A DNA stretch of 15,607 nt from DAOOKJ01 sp035385585. Lineage in GTDB: Bacteria; Patescibacteriota; Minisyncoccia; UBA6257. The DNA is taken from contig DAOOKJ010000009.1 of NCBI GenBank assembly GCA_035385585.1, positions 1 through 15,607 of the forward strand, written 5' to 3'. Made by a program: the position numbers and the translations under genes. Shown here one piece after another: positions 1 to 6,213 of the stretch (position 1 is its first letter; each line of letters starts with the position of its first letter). Under the pieces are notes generated by a model. The model was not told the DNA's origin, did no database searches, and saw only the letters and a program-made list of their open reading frames with translations.

Positions 1-824
1 TTATTGCGGAAAAAATAAAAATTCATCCTTTGGCTTTGTATTACTTCAATAAACTTAAAGACAAAAAATTAAAAAATCTTATCTCAAGATTAACAGTTGA
101 ACACAAAGACAAAAAAGAATACTTTATCAAGGAATTAGCCGAAGGAATCGCGCAAATTGCGGCCGCTTTTTATCCAAAAGAAGTAATCGTAAGATTTTCC
201 GATTTCAAAACTAATGAATATCGGCAACTGATTGGCGGCGAGTTATTTGAGCCAGAAGAGGAAAATCCAATGCTGGGCTGGAGAGGCGCCTCTCGCTATT
301 ATGATAAAGATTTCAAGCCAGCCTTTGAAATGGAGTGTTTAGCAATGAAAAGAGCAATAGAAGAATGTGGCCTAACAAACATTAGTGTAATGGTGCCTTT
401 TTGCCGAACACTTGAAGAAGGCAAAAAAGTAAAAGAAATTATTCAGAAATACCTTCCGAAAACAAAAATTTATGTGATGGCGGAAATCCCTTCTAATGCT
501 CTGTTGATTAACGAATTTTTAGATATTTTTGACGGAGTAAGTATCGGCTCGAATGATCTGTCTCAGTTGGTTTTGGGGATTGACCGAGATAATGCTGAAT
601 TGGCTCAAATTGGCAATGAAAACAACGAAGCAGTCAAAAAAATGATTAAAGATATAATAAACGCCTGCAAAAAAAGAGGGAAATACGTGGGAATTTGCGG
701 CCAAGCGCCTTCTGATTATCCTGAATTTGCCGAATTTTTGGTTAGAGAAGGAATCAGCGCCATTTCCCTCAACCCAGACACTGTCATTAAAACGATTTTA
801 CACCTTTCAAAACATCAAAAGTAA
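1..824 (+). CDS. ppsA: Phosphoenolpyruvate synthase (pyruvate, water dikinase), C-terminal part
   Basis: This is the C-terminal PEP-binding (TIM-barrel) domain of PEP synthase, which interconverts pyruvate + ATP and PEP + AMP + Pi. The reading frame is open to the left window edge, so the gene begins upstream; the first in-frame TTG (30) is internal, because the residues before it (IKIHPLAL) match the family's IGIHPxAL segment. Visible family motifs in order are LGWRGASRYY, MVPFCRTLEEGKKV, the metal-ligand region AEIPSN, GSNDLSQLVLGIDRD, and GICGQAPSD with the active-site cysteine followed by SLNPDTV. The C-terminus appears complete. In genomes of this type the enzyme may run in the pyruvate-forming direction in place of pyruvate kinase (inference). 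The next gene, enolase, makes its substrate PEP. A strong terminator starts at the stop codon, so it is probably not co-transcribed with enolase by default. Confidence 0.95.
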   Translation, partial: IAEKIKIHPLALYYFNKLKDKKLKNLISRLTVEHKDKKEYFIKELAEGIAQIAAAFYPKEVIVRFSDFKTNEYRQLIGGELFEPEEENPMLGWRGASRYYDKDFKPAFEMECLAMKRAIEECGLTNISVMVPFCRTLEEGKKVKEIIQKYLPKTKIYVMAEIPSNALLINEFLDIFDGVSIGSNDLSQLVLGIDRDNAELAQIGNENNEAVKKMIKDIINACKKRGKYVGICGQAPSDYPEFAEFLVREGISAISLNPDTVIKTILHLSKHQK

Positions 825-855
825 CGGAGAACAGTTCTCCGTTACTTCTTCTTTT
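821..855 (+). terminator. Intrinsic terminator after PEP synthase
   Basis: A perfect inverted repeat, GTAACGGAGAAC at 821-832 and GTTCTCCGTTAC at 834-845, is followed by TTCTTCTTTTT. The left arm includes the PEP synthase stop codon, and the T-rich tail ends at the enolase ATG (857). It is therefore both a terminator and the immediate leader of enolase. Confidence 0.75.
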
Positions 856-856
856 T

Positions 857-2071
857 ATGCCTAAAATTGAGGATATACAATTGAATATTATCAAAGACTC
901 AAGGGGAGAAGATACTTTAGAAGCAACAATGTCTGGCGAAAATGTTGCTGCTTGTTCCAGCATTCCCAAGGGTAAAAGCAGGGGGGAAAAAGAAGCGACA
1001 CTGGTTTCACCAGAAAAAGCGTTGCTTAATTTTGAAGAAATAAAACCAAAAATTTTAAATCAACCCTTCAATTCCTTGTTTGATTTTGACAATTTTTTAA
1101 TTGATTTAGACCAAACGAAAAACAAACAAAATTTAGGCGGAAATTTAACTTTGGTTCTTTCCCAAACTTTTGCCAGATTTTTATCAAAGTATAAACAAAA
1201 AGAATTATGGCAGATATTGGAAGAAGAGTTTTTCATTTTAAATCCAGCGCTTGAAAAAACTTTAATCTTTTCCCCGCCCTTGTTTTTCTTTAATCTTTTA
1301 AACGGCGGAAAGCATGCTCCTTACGGCCCTTATATTCAAGAATATTTAATTATCCCTCAAACAAATAACTGTCAAAAATCTTTATCTTTGGCAATAGAAT
1401 TTCTCCAAAATCTTAAGATTTACATTATCCAGAATTATTCCCAGTGCAATTTTGGAGATGAGGGAGGAGTTTTAATTCCTTCAACCGACTACGAAGAACC
1501 ATTACAAATATTTAAAAAAATTAGAAACGAAATGAATTCAGAAACTGAAATTAGTTTTGGCTTAGATGTCGCCGCTTCCTCTTTTTACAACAAAGAGGAA
1601 AAAACTTATCATTTGGTTCCGGCAAGAACTTTAAATTCTGAAGAACTGCTGAAAACTTATCTTAGTCTAAACGAAAAATATAATCTTTTTTCTTTGGAAG
1701 ACCCTTTTGAAGAAAATGATTTTGAAAGTTTCAAAAACCTAAAACAAAAAATAGGGGAGAGGGTACTTATAATTGGCGACGACTTAACGGTAACAAACTC
1801 TCAAATTTTAAATCAAGCCTCTCAAGACGATGCAATTTCCGGCGTTATTATTAAACCAACCCAAATCGGGACTGTAACTGAGACTCTTCAAACTATTGGT
1901 TTGGCGCACCGAAAGGGGATAAAACCGATTATCTCGCACAGAAGCGCGGAAACAACTGATGATTTTATTGCGGATTTAGCCATTGCCAGCAGGGCTTATG
2001 GACTTAAGGCTGGCTCTCCACAAAATCCCGAAAGAGTGGTAAAATATAGAAGAGTAATTAACATCCTATGA
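857..2071 (+). CDS. eno: Enolase (divergent, slightly short)
   Basis: Enolase (2-phosphoglycerate = PEP + H2O), cytosolic glycolysis. At 404 aa it is shorter than the usual ~430 and diverged at the N-terminus, yet every catalytic or Mg-binding position can be placed: DSRG (14-17), the Ser loop PKGKSRG (Ser41), GGKHA (His153), IQEY (Glu162), GDEGG (Glu202), LDVAAS (Asp237), SLEDP (Glu281), GDDLTVTN (Asp308), IIKPTQIG (Lys333), ISHRSAET (His361-Arg362-Ser363) and Lys384. The flexible substrate loop is more basic (KGKSRGEKEA) than the usual SGASTG. The C-terminus ends soon after the VVKYRRV segment, lacking the usual last residues. There is no SD; the ATG lies 12 nt after a terminator stem. Its stop overlaps the next start by 4 bp (ATGA), so it is coupled to the dehydrogenase. 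Confidence 0.95.
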   Translation: MPKIEDIQLNIIKDSRGEDTLEATMSGENVAACSSIPKGKSRGEKEATLVSPEKALLNFEEIKPKILNQPFNSLFDFDNFLIDLDQTKNKQNLGGNLTLVLSQTFARFLSKYKQKELWQILEEEFFILNPALEKTLIFSPPLFFFNLLNGGKHAPYGPYIQEYLIIPQTNNCQKSLSLAIEFLQNLKIYIIQNYSQCNFGDEGGVLIPSTDYEEPLQIFKKIRNEMNSETEISFGLDVAASSFYNKEEKTYHLVPARTLNSEELLKTYLSLNEKYNLFSLEDPFEENDFESFKNLKQKIGERVLIIGDDLTVTNSQILNQASQDDAISGVIIKPTQIGTVTETLQTIGLAHRKGIKPIISHRSAETTDDFIADLAIASRAYGLKAGSPQNPERVVKYRRVINIL

Positions 2072-3081
2072 AGCCTGTTGCTTTTTTGGAAATCTCTGAT
2101 TGGGAAAAGGAATATCTTAAGTCTTTTCCCGAATTTTTGGAAATTGCTGATTTATACAGCGAATCTTTAAATGAAGAAAATGCGGAGAAGTTTTTTGATT
2201 ATAAAGTAATCTCTGCTTTTATTAATTCTCAATTCACAAAAGAGATTATTGATAAACTTCCGAATTTAAGATTAATTTCCACCCGTTCAACCGGCTATGA
2301 CCATATAGATGTAAATTATTGTCAAGAAAAGGGGATTAAGGTGGCGTATGTGCCAAGTTACGGTAGTCATACTGTCGCTGAATACACTTTTGGGCTCTTA
2401 TTGTGCCTTATAAGAAAAATATACGATGCTTATCACCAGGTAAGAGAAAGCGGACTTTTTAATGTTGAAAATTTAACCGGCAAGGAACTTTACTCAAAAA
2501 CAATCGGCGTGGTTGGTACTGGTAGAATCGGAACCAATGTTATTAAAATCGCCAAAGGCTTTGAAATGAAAGTTTTGGCTTATGATAAATATCCAAACGA
2601 CCAGTTGATGCAAGATTTAGGTTTTAAATATGTTTCTCTTGAAGAACTTTTTAAAAATTCTGATGTCATCACCTTCCATGTTCCTTATACCAGCGAAACT
2701 CACCATTTGTTAAACAAAGACAATATTTCTTTAGTTAAAAAGGGAGGCTATGTAATAAACACCAGTCGCGGCGGCATAATTGAAACCGAAGCCCTATTTC
2801 AGGCTTTAAAATCAAAACAGATTGCTGGCGCGGCTTTGGATGTCTTGGAAGAAGAAGGTTTAATCAAAGAAGAACAGGAACTTTTATTGAAAGAAGCAAT
2901 TAAAGAACCGGAAAAATTAAAAAATATGCTTTTAAATATTATTTTTATTGATTTGGATAATGTCATCGTTTCTCCGCATAATGCTTTCAATACTGAAGAA
3001 GCGCTCCAAAATCTGTTAGCCACTTCAATTGAGAATATAAACAATTTTCTAAAGGGTCAATCAATAAATTTAGTGTCTTAA
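2068..3081 (+). CDS. D-2-hydroxyacid dehydrogenase, D-lactate dehydrogenase type
   Basis: NAD-dependent D-isomer-specific 2-hydroxyacid dehydrogenase, 337 aa, most similar in motifs to fermentative D-lactate dehydrogenases. Visible features: the substrate-side motif STRSTGYDHID (71-81), the NAD-binding Rossmann glycine motif GVVGTGRIG (147-155), Asp173 after the next beta strand (suits NAD rather than NADP), and the catalytic triad Arg234 (NTSRGG), Glu263 (DVLEEEG) and His304 (SPHNAF). The ATG overlaps the enolase stop (ATGA), suggesting translational coupling. With PEP synthase and enolase it would give 2-phosphoglycerate to PEP to pyruvate to D-lactate, regenerating NAD in a fermentative cell (inference). 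The exact substrate cannot be proved from sequence; another 2-oxoacid is possible. Confidence 0.9.
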   Translation: MKPVAFLEISDWEKEYLKSFPEFLEIADLYSESLNEENAEKFFDYKVISAFINSQFTKEIIDKLPNLRLISTRSTGYDHIDVNYCQEKGIKVAYVPSYGSHTVAEYTFGLLLCLIRKIYDAYHQVRESGLFNVENLTGKELYSKTIGVVGTGRIGTNVIKIAKGFEMKVLAYDKYPNDQLMQDLGFKYVSLEELFKNSDVITFHVPYTSETHHLLNKDNISLVKKGGYVINTSRGGIIETEALFQALKSKQIAGAALDVLEEEGLIKEEQELLLKEAIKEPEKLKNMLLNIIFIDLDNVIVSPHNAFNTEEALQNLLATSIENINNFLKGQSINLVS

Positions 3082-3091
3082 TTTTAAATCT

Positions 3092-3286
3092 ATGGGCTGG
3101 GAACAATTTACCACTCAAATCAGCGAATTTATTATCGATCTCTTAAAAGGATTGGACCAAATAGTCAATCAAGTGTTTATGCAGGGGATAATTGGTCATT
3201 TTCTGGCTATATTAAAGGGAATAGGCCAGATTCTTATCGCGGCTTTGGAAGCAATCGTTAAACTCCTCAAATTTCTTGTGAAATAA
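3092..3286 (+). CDS. Small amphipathic or membrane-active protein of unknown function
   Basis: A 64-residue protein not recognised from any family. It starts 10 nt after the dehydrogenase stop, so it is probably the last gene of that operon. There is no SD. The sequence is dominated by Ile, Leu, Phe and Ala in a heptad-like pattern with scattered Lys and acidic residues: an N-terminal segment (about 7-33) and a second, more hydrophobic and Lys-punctuated one (about 35-64, GIGQILIAALEAIVKLLKFLVK in character). Both could be amphipathic helices lying on or crossing a membrane. It has no Cys and no signal-peptide cleavage pattern. Possibilities include a small membrane-associated accessory protein, a holin-like or bacteriocin-like peptide, or a toxin; nothing in the sequence decides among them. 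Confidence 0.6.
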   Translation: MGWEQFTTQISEFIIDLLKGLDQIVNQVFMQGIIGHFLAILKGIGQILIAALEAIVKLLKFLVK

Positions 3287-3292
3287 AAATGT

Positions 3293-3320
3293 GCGGCATC
3301 TGACTGATGTCGTTCATTCA
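3293..3320 (+). terminator. Possible weak terminator of the eno operon
   Basis: GCGGCATC (3293-3300) and GATGTCGT (3306-3313) form an 8-bp stem including two G-T wobble pairs, with loop TGACT. It lies 7 nt after the small-protein stop codon. The tail TCATTCATTTA is T-rich but interrupted, so termination may be weak. Confidence 0.4.
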
Positions 3321-3337
3321 TTTATAGGGGAGAGTGC

Positions 3338-3365
3338 TTGACAGTCAAAATTATGGCTATATAAT
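3338..3365 (+). promoter_or_regulatory. Consensus sigma-70-type promoter upstream of xer
   Basis: TTGACA (3338-3343) and TATAAT (3360-3365) are separated by 16 bp. Transcription should begin near 3372, so the RNA would run through the dif-like site (3377-3404) before reaching the recombinase start at 3521, about 150 nt downstream. A 9-bp near-direct repeat (GACAGTCAA at 3340-3348, GATAGTCAA at 3369-3377) brackets the promoter, and TATGGCTA (3352-3359) is inverted at 3405-3412. Confidence 0.7.
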
Positions 3366-3376
3366 AAAGATAGTCA

Positions 3377-3404
3377 ACTTCGCATAATATACCTTTAGCG
3401 AAAT
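3377..3404 (+). other. dif: dif-like Xer recombination site
   Basis: The 28 bp split into an 11-bp arm ACTTCGCATAA, a 6-bp centre TATACC and an 11-bp arm TTTAGCGAAAT, exactly the dif layout. The arms are imperfect inverted repeats (8 of 11). Against the E. coli dif site as remembered, the left arm matches 8 of 11, including seven consecutive bases CGCATAA, and the right arm 7 of 11. The left arm also shares ACTTC with the B. subtilis site. Its position 117 bp before the start of a complete Xer recombinase strongly supports the call. It would be the chromosome dimer-resolution site, or an attachment site for elements that exploit Xer. Confidence 0.62.
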
Positions 3405-3520
3405 TAGCCATAGTAAATTAAGTGTCATCTGGCTTCCCTCTCTAATTGCTTCTCCCCTGCCTAATTCTAAAAATTTCTGGAAAATTCACAAAATATTATT
3501 TTTTATCAAAATTTCAAACA

Positions 3521-4471
3521 ATGAAAAAAACTAACGAAACAATTATAGATTTAATAGATGAATTTTTTGAATACTTAGATATTGAAAAAGGTCTTTCTCA
3601 TAATAGCCAAATCACCTATTCTCGCTTTATAAACAAATTCACTGACTGGCTTAAAAATAACAATCTTAAGAACCTTAAGCCTCACGAATTAACCTCTGAC
3701 CATCTGTGGAAATATCGAGTTTATTTATCCCAAAGTTATAATAAAAATAAAAAAGAACCATTAAAAAGAACATCTGTTAACTATTATCTCATTGCTTTAA
3801 GAAGCCTTTTAAATTATTTTGCTGACCGGGATATTCAAAGTTTGCCGGCAGAAAAAATAAAATTATTAAAAGAGAAAAAAGAAAAAAGCATTAAGTTTCT
3901 TAATTTAGAACAAATTAAAAAATTATTAGATACTCCCGATTTATCAAATGAAATTGGCTTAAGGGATAAAGCAATTTTGGAAGTTTTATTTTCAACCGGC
4001 TTGCGGGTTTCAGAACTTGTCAGTTTAAATCGCGACCAGATTAAAATAGAAAATTTAAATGAAGATTTAGAAATTAATGTGATTGGCAAAGGAGGAAGAA
4101 TCAGACCTGTTTATTTATCACCGCGCGCCTTAAACGCTCTAAAAGATTATTTTGATACGCGGAAAGATAAAAACAATGCTTTGTTTATAAATTATAAGGG
4201 CCAAAAACCATTAAACAGATTAACCCCTCGCTCAATAGAAAATATCGTCAGAAAATATGTTATTAAAGCTGGGATTTCCATCCCCGCAAGCCCCCACACA
4301 ATAAGGCACTCTTTCGCAACTGATTTATTAACCCAAGGAGTAGATTTAAGACTAGTCCAAGAGTTTTTAGGCCATAAAAATATTGCCACTACCCAAATTT
4401 ACACTCATATTACCTCTAAACAACTCAGAGATATTCATAAAAAATACCACAGTGGCGAAAAATTAACCTAA
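3521..4471 (+). CDS. xerC: Xer-type tyrosine recombinase
   Basis: Tyrosine recombinase of the XerC/XerD/XerA group, 316 aa from the ATG at 3521. An in-frame TTG at 3446 would add 25 residues unlike the family N-terminus, so it is rejected. It has an N-terminal SAM-like DNA-binding domain (about 8-105) and a C-terminal catalytic domain with the full set: Arg162 (STGLRVSEL), Lys190 (GKGGR), His259-x-x-Arg262 (HTIRHSFA), His285 (LGHKNI) and Tyr294 (IYTH). The expected role is resolution of chromosome dimers at dif. A dif-like site lies in its own leader, which recalls single-recombinase XerS/XerH arrangements, so it may act alone; whether a second Xer exists elsewhere is unknown. The specific symbol (C, D, A, H or S) is not determined. 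It has no SD and converges on a shared terminator. Confidence 0.93.
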   Translation: MKKTNETIIDLIDEFFEYLDIEKGLSHNSQITYSRFINKFTDWLKNNNLKNLKPHELTSDHLWKYRVYLSQSYNKNKKEPLKRTSVNYYLIALRSLLNYFADRDIQSLPAEKIKLLKEKKEKSIKFLNLEQIKKLLDTPDLSNEIGLRDKAILEVLFSTGLRVSELVSLNRDQIKIENLNEDLEINVIGKGGRIRPVYLSPRALNALKDYFDTRKDKNNALFINYKGQKPLNRLTPRSIENIVRKYVIKAGISIPASPHTIRHSFATDLLTQGVDLRLVQEFLGHKNIATTQIYTHITSKQLRDIHKKYHSGEKLT

Positions 4472-4489
4472 ATAACCTGAAGAAATAAA

Positions 4490-4533
4490 AAACCGGGCAA
4501 ATTTATTCACCTCCTTTTTACCCGGTTTATATT
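4490..4533. terminator. Bidirectional terminator shared by xer and the four-gene cassette
   Basis: AAACCGGG (4490-4497) pairs with CCCGGTTT (4521-4528). On the minus strand the stem runs into TTTTTTATT, a good intrinsic terminator for the cassette; on the plus strand it is followed by TTTATATTTTATAT, serving xer. The 23-nt loop is unusual: on the minus strand it reads AAAAAGGAGGTGA (4508-4520), a near-ideal SD with no usable start after it; on the plus strand it reads TCACCTCCTTTTT, like the 3' end of 16S rRNA. Confidence 0.75.
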
Positions 4534-4941
4534 TTATATCAAATTATATTTCAGAAAAGAGGGTGGAGGAGTGGGAATTTTGTAGAAACGTTTGCAAGTA
4601 GGACATTGAATTACCTGATGACCGGCGATTTCTCTTAATCTCTTTGTTTTTAACATATCTAAAATTTCTTGTTGAATTCTGCCGCAGTAAGGACATTTGA
4701 GCCAAGAAACATCAGGTGGATTGTAGATTAATAAAGTTAGTGCTTTCTTTTTCAGTTTATTGAATAATGCACTATCTTCTACAAAAAATCCGCTTATCTT
4801 TTTTACTGTTATTATATCAATGTTATCAATAATCTTTTTGTCTGGCACAAAAGTAAGTTCCTTTCCATTAGGCAAGACAAAGGTAACAGAAACAGGAAAT
4901 CCTATCTGGCTAAAATCTATTATGGTTTCTATTTCAGACAT
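4534..4941 (-). CDS. Unrecognised protein with C-terminal zinc ribbon (cassette gene 4)
   Basis: A 135-aa protein, last of the four-gene minus-strand operon. No family was recognised. The N-terminal ~75 residues look like a compact beta-rich domain (alternating Val/Ile/Phe, PNGKELTFVPD). The C-terminal third holds two CPxC knuckles, Cys83-Pro-Tyr-Cys86 and Cys113-Pro-Thr-Cys116, 26 residues apart, a typical four-Cys zinc ribbon with a basic helix-like linker (KTKRLREI), followed by a short proline-rich tail. Such ribbons bind nucleic acid or partner proteins; which applies here is unknown. Its start overlaps the end of the preceding gene by 13 bp, and an AGGAGG lies 9 nt before the ATG. It ends just before the shared terminator. 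Confidence 0.75.
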   Translation of the reverse strand: MSEIETIIDFSQIGFPVSVTFVLPNGKELTFVPDKKIIDNIDIITVKKISGFFVEDSALFNKLKKKALTLLIYNPPDVSWLKCPYCGRIQQEILDMLKTKRLREIAGHQVIQCPTCKRFYKIPTPPPSFLKYNLI

Positions 4942-5771
4942 CTTAATTTTCCTCCTCTGGCTATATACTTTTCTTTTCCAACCTGGATTTCAATAGGTCT
5001 TTCTATTATGGAAATAAAATAATCTATTATCTGCTCTTTAAGATATTCAACAAATTCCAGGCCCGTCTTTTCTTGCAATCTTTCCATTCTTTTAGTTATT
5101 TCTTTGACTTTTTTTAAGTCATCAGGATTATCAGAGAAATGAACAGAAATTGTTTTTAAACCGTTGCCTAAATTGCAATATGAAGGTTCAAAATAGAACT
5201 TTTTTAGCATCTCAATGTTCGCCTTGCCGCTGCTACAGAAATTATAAATCTTTAGAAGTTCCTTAAAAGTGGTTTCCAGAATGCTTCTAATCCTGCTTTC
5301 TTCTTCCAATAAAACTTTTGCCTTTTTTAAAGCCCACTTCCCTATCCCTTGATATTTATTTTTTGTCTCTTTAATAAAAGAATCCACTTTAATCTTTTCT
5401 GTTTCTAGTTGTTCCAATATTGCCTTAGTGTTTCTTAAAGGCGCTTGCTTTTTAATCTGAATCCAATATTGATTCATTAGTTTTTCCCATTTTTCTATCT
5501 CTTGAAGTCTCCCAGGAAACACTGCTTCAATATTCTGCATCCCGCATAAAGTTTTGGAATAGCGAGAAAAAATATAAACCATATACATTCTAACTCCAGC
5601 ATCAATATTTTTTATCACCCTTTTAAATACTATTAATCCGGATTGTTGGGCTTTTTTTGATATTTCCCCTATTTTTCCATCTTCAAAAATAACAAATTCC
5701 GCTTCACTGATGGATGCTTCAAAAGGAATCGTTCCAACAATTTTTACCTCTAATTCTTTATTGTTTTTCAC
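4929..5771 (-). CDS. Unrecognised helical protein (cassette gene 3)
   Basis: A 280-aa protein starting with GTG; the start is set by AGGAGG 6 nt upstream. No family was recognised. Residues 1-85 look alpha/beta (ELEVKIVGTIPFEA, then FVIFEDG). Residues about 88-180 are rich in Lys, Glu and Leu and probably form long helices or a coiled coil (LETEKIKVDSFIKETKNKY, KKAKVLLEEESRIRSIL). A further charged helical stretch occupies about 215-250, and a short beta-like end (PIEIQVGKEKYIARGGK) closes the protein. Cysteines at 76, 179, 199 and 278 do not form a metal motif. It has no membrane segment or signal peptide, so it is probably cytosolic. It overlaps cassette gene 2 by 14 bp and gene 4 by 13 bp, implying coupled translation. 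Length and coiled-coil content suggest a structural or scaffold role, which is only a guess. Confidence 0.75.
   Translation of the reverse strand: MKNNKELEVKIVGTIPFEASISEAEFVIFEDGKIGEISKKAQQSGLIVFKRVIKNIDAGVRMYMVYIFSRYSKTLCGMQNIEAVFPGRLQEIEKWEKLMNQYWIQIKKQAPLRNTKAILEQLETEKIKVDSFIKETKNKYQGIGKWALKKAKVLLEEESRIRSILETTFKELLKIYNFCSSGKANIEMLKKFYFEPSYCNLGNGLKTISVHFSDNPDDLKKVKEITKRMERLQEKTGLEFVEYLKEQIIDYFISIIERPIEIQVGKEKYIARGGKLRCLK
4951..4956 (-). promoter_or_regulatory. Shine-Dalgarno site of cassette gene 4
   Basis: AGGAGG on the minus strand, 9 nt before the ATG at 4941 and inside the coding sequence of the preceding gene. It supports this start codon. Confidence 0.8.
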
Positions 5772-6213
5772 TTCCTGCCTCCTTTTCTAATAAATACTTC
5801 AATTTTTGTCTCGCTATATTTTTCGTTTTTCTGTATTCATTTTCTCCAATATAACTATTATAATTCTGATATCCCTCAATAAATTCCATTGAGGAAACTA
5901 ATTTTCCCTTTTCCACGTCCCATCTGATTAAAACTGGTACCCCTTCCGCATTTTGGGTTAAAATTTTGACATAAATAGGTTTTCTGCTTTCATATCCGGT
6001 GATAATCAACCTCTCTTCTCTTTTATTAAAAAAAGCTTCTTCAGTGGCTAAAAGAAATAGTACAAATTCCCCATATTCTATGACTTTGTGCTCTACTTCA
6101 GTATTTCCCACTTGCCATACCCTTGTACCTAATAATTTAATCTTTTCTTCTTTAAATGGTAAACGCGGTTCTCTTGACCTCCTTTTGTTATTTTTTATTT
6201 CTTTTTTTCTCAT
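5758..6213 (-). CDS. Unrecognised small basic-tailed protein (cassette gene 2)
   Basis: A 151-aa protein with no recognised family. The N-terminus is strongly basic (RKKEIKNNKRRSREPR, residues 2-17), which suggests nucleic-acid or ribosome contact. The middle (about 24-110) looks like a beta-rich domain (KLLGTRVWQVGN, EYGEFVLFLLATEE, ERLIITGY, VLIRWDVEKGKLV). The C-terminal ~30 residues are Lys/Glu-rich and helical. The start overlaps the stop of gene 1 by 4 bp (ATGA), with AGGAGG 6 nt upstream inside that gene. It contains an internal tandem AGG-AGG Arg pair (6178-6183), so another SD-like string lies within the gene with no start after it. Confidence 0.75.
   Translation of the reverse strand: MRKKEIKNNKRRSREPRLPFKEEKIKLLGTRVWQVGNTEVEHKVIEYGEFVLFLLATEEAFFNKREERLIITGYESRKPIYVKILTQNAEGVPVLIRWDVEKGKLVSSMEFIEGYQNYNSYIGENEYRKTKNIARQKLKYLLEKEAGSEKQ
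5778..5783 (-). promoter_or_regulatory. Shine-Dalgarno site of cassette gene 3
   Basis: AGGAGG on the minus strand, 6 nt before the GTG start at 5771, with a second AGGA immediately after. It decides the GTG start and lies inside the end of cassette gene 2. Confidence 0.8.

Noticed and set aside
3287..3520. A possible structured non-coding RNA after the strong promoter (AGGGGAGA at 3326-3333 inverted as TCTCCCCT at 3451-3458).
   Set aside because: The left arm lies upstream of the promoter, no known RNA signature (SRP, RNase P, tmRNA, 6S) was recognised, and no clear terminator precedes xer. The inverted arms at 3379-3402 are better explained by the dif-like site.
3446..3520. In-frame TTG giving a 25-residue N-terminal extension of the Xer protein.
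   Set aside because: The added residues do not resemble Xer N-termini; the ATG at 3521 begins the expected first helix.
4490..4533. An integron-type attC site, suggested by a hairpin at the end of a cassette next to a tyrosine recombinase.
   Set aside because: The recombinase matches chromosomal Xer enzymes and shows no integron-specific insertion that could be identified, attC core motifs are not evident, and the stem followed by a T-run is an ordinary terminator.
4760..4996. Plus-strand ORF opposite the cassette genes, and a similar one at 5999-6316.
   Set aside because: Both lie antisense to SD-led genes, have low-complexity hydrophobic or Ser-rich translations and no start signals.
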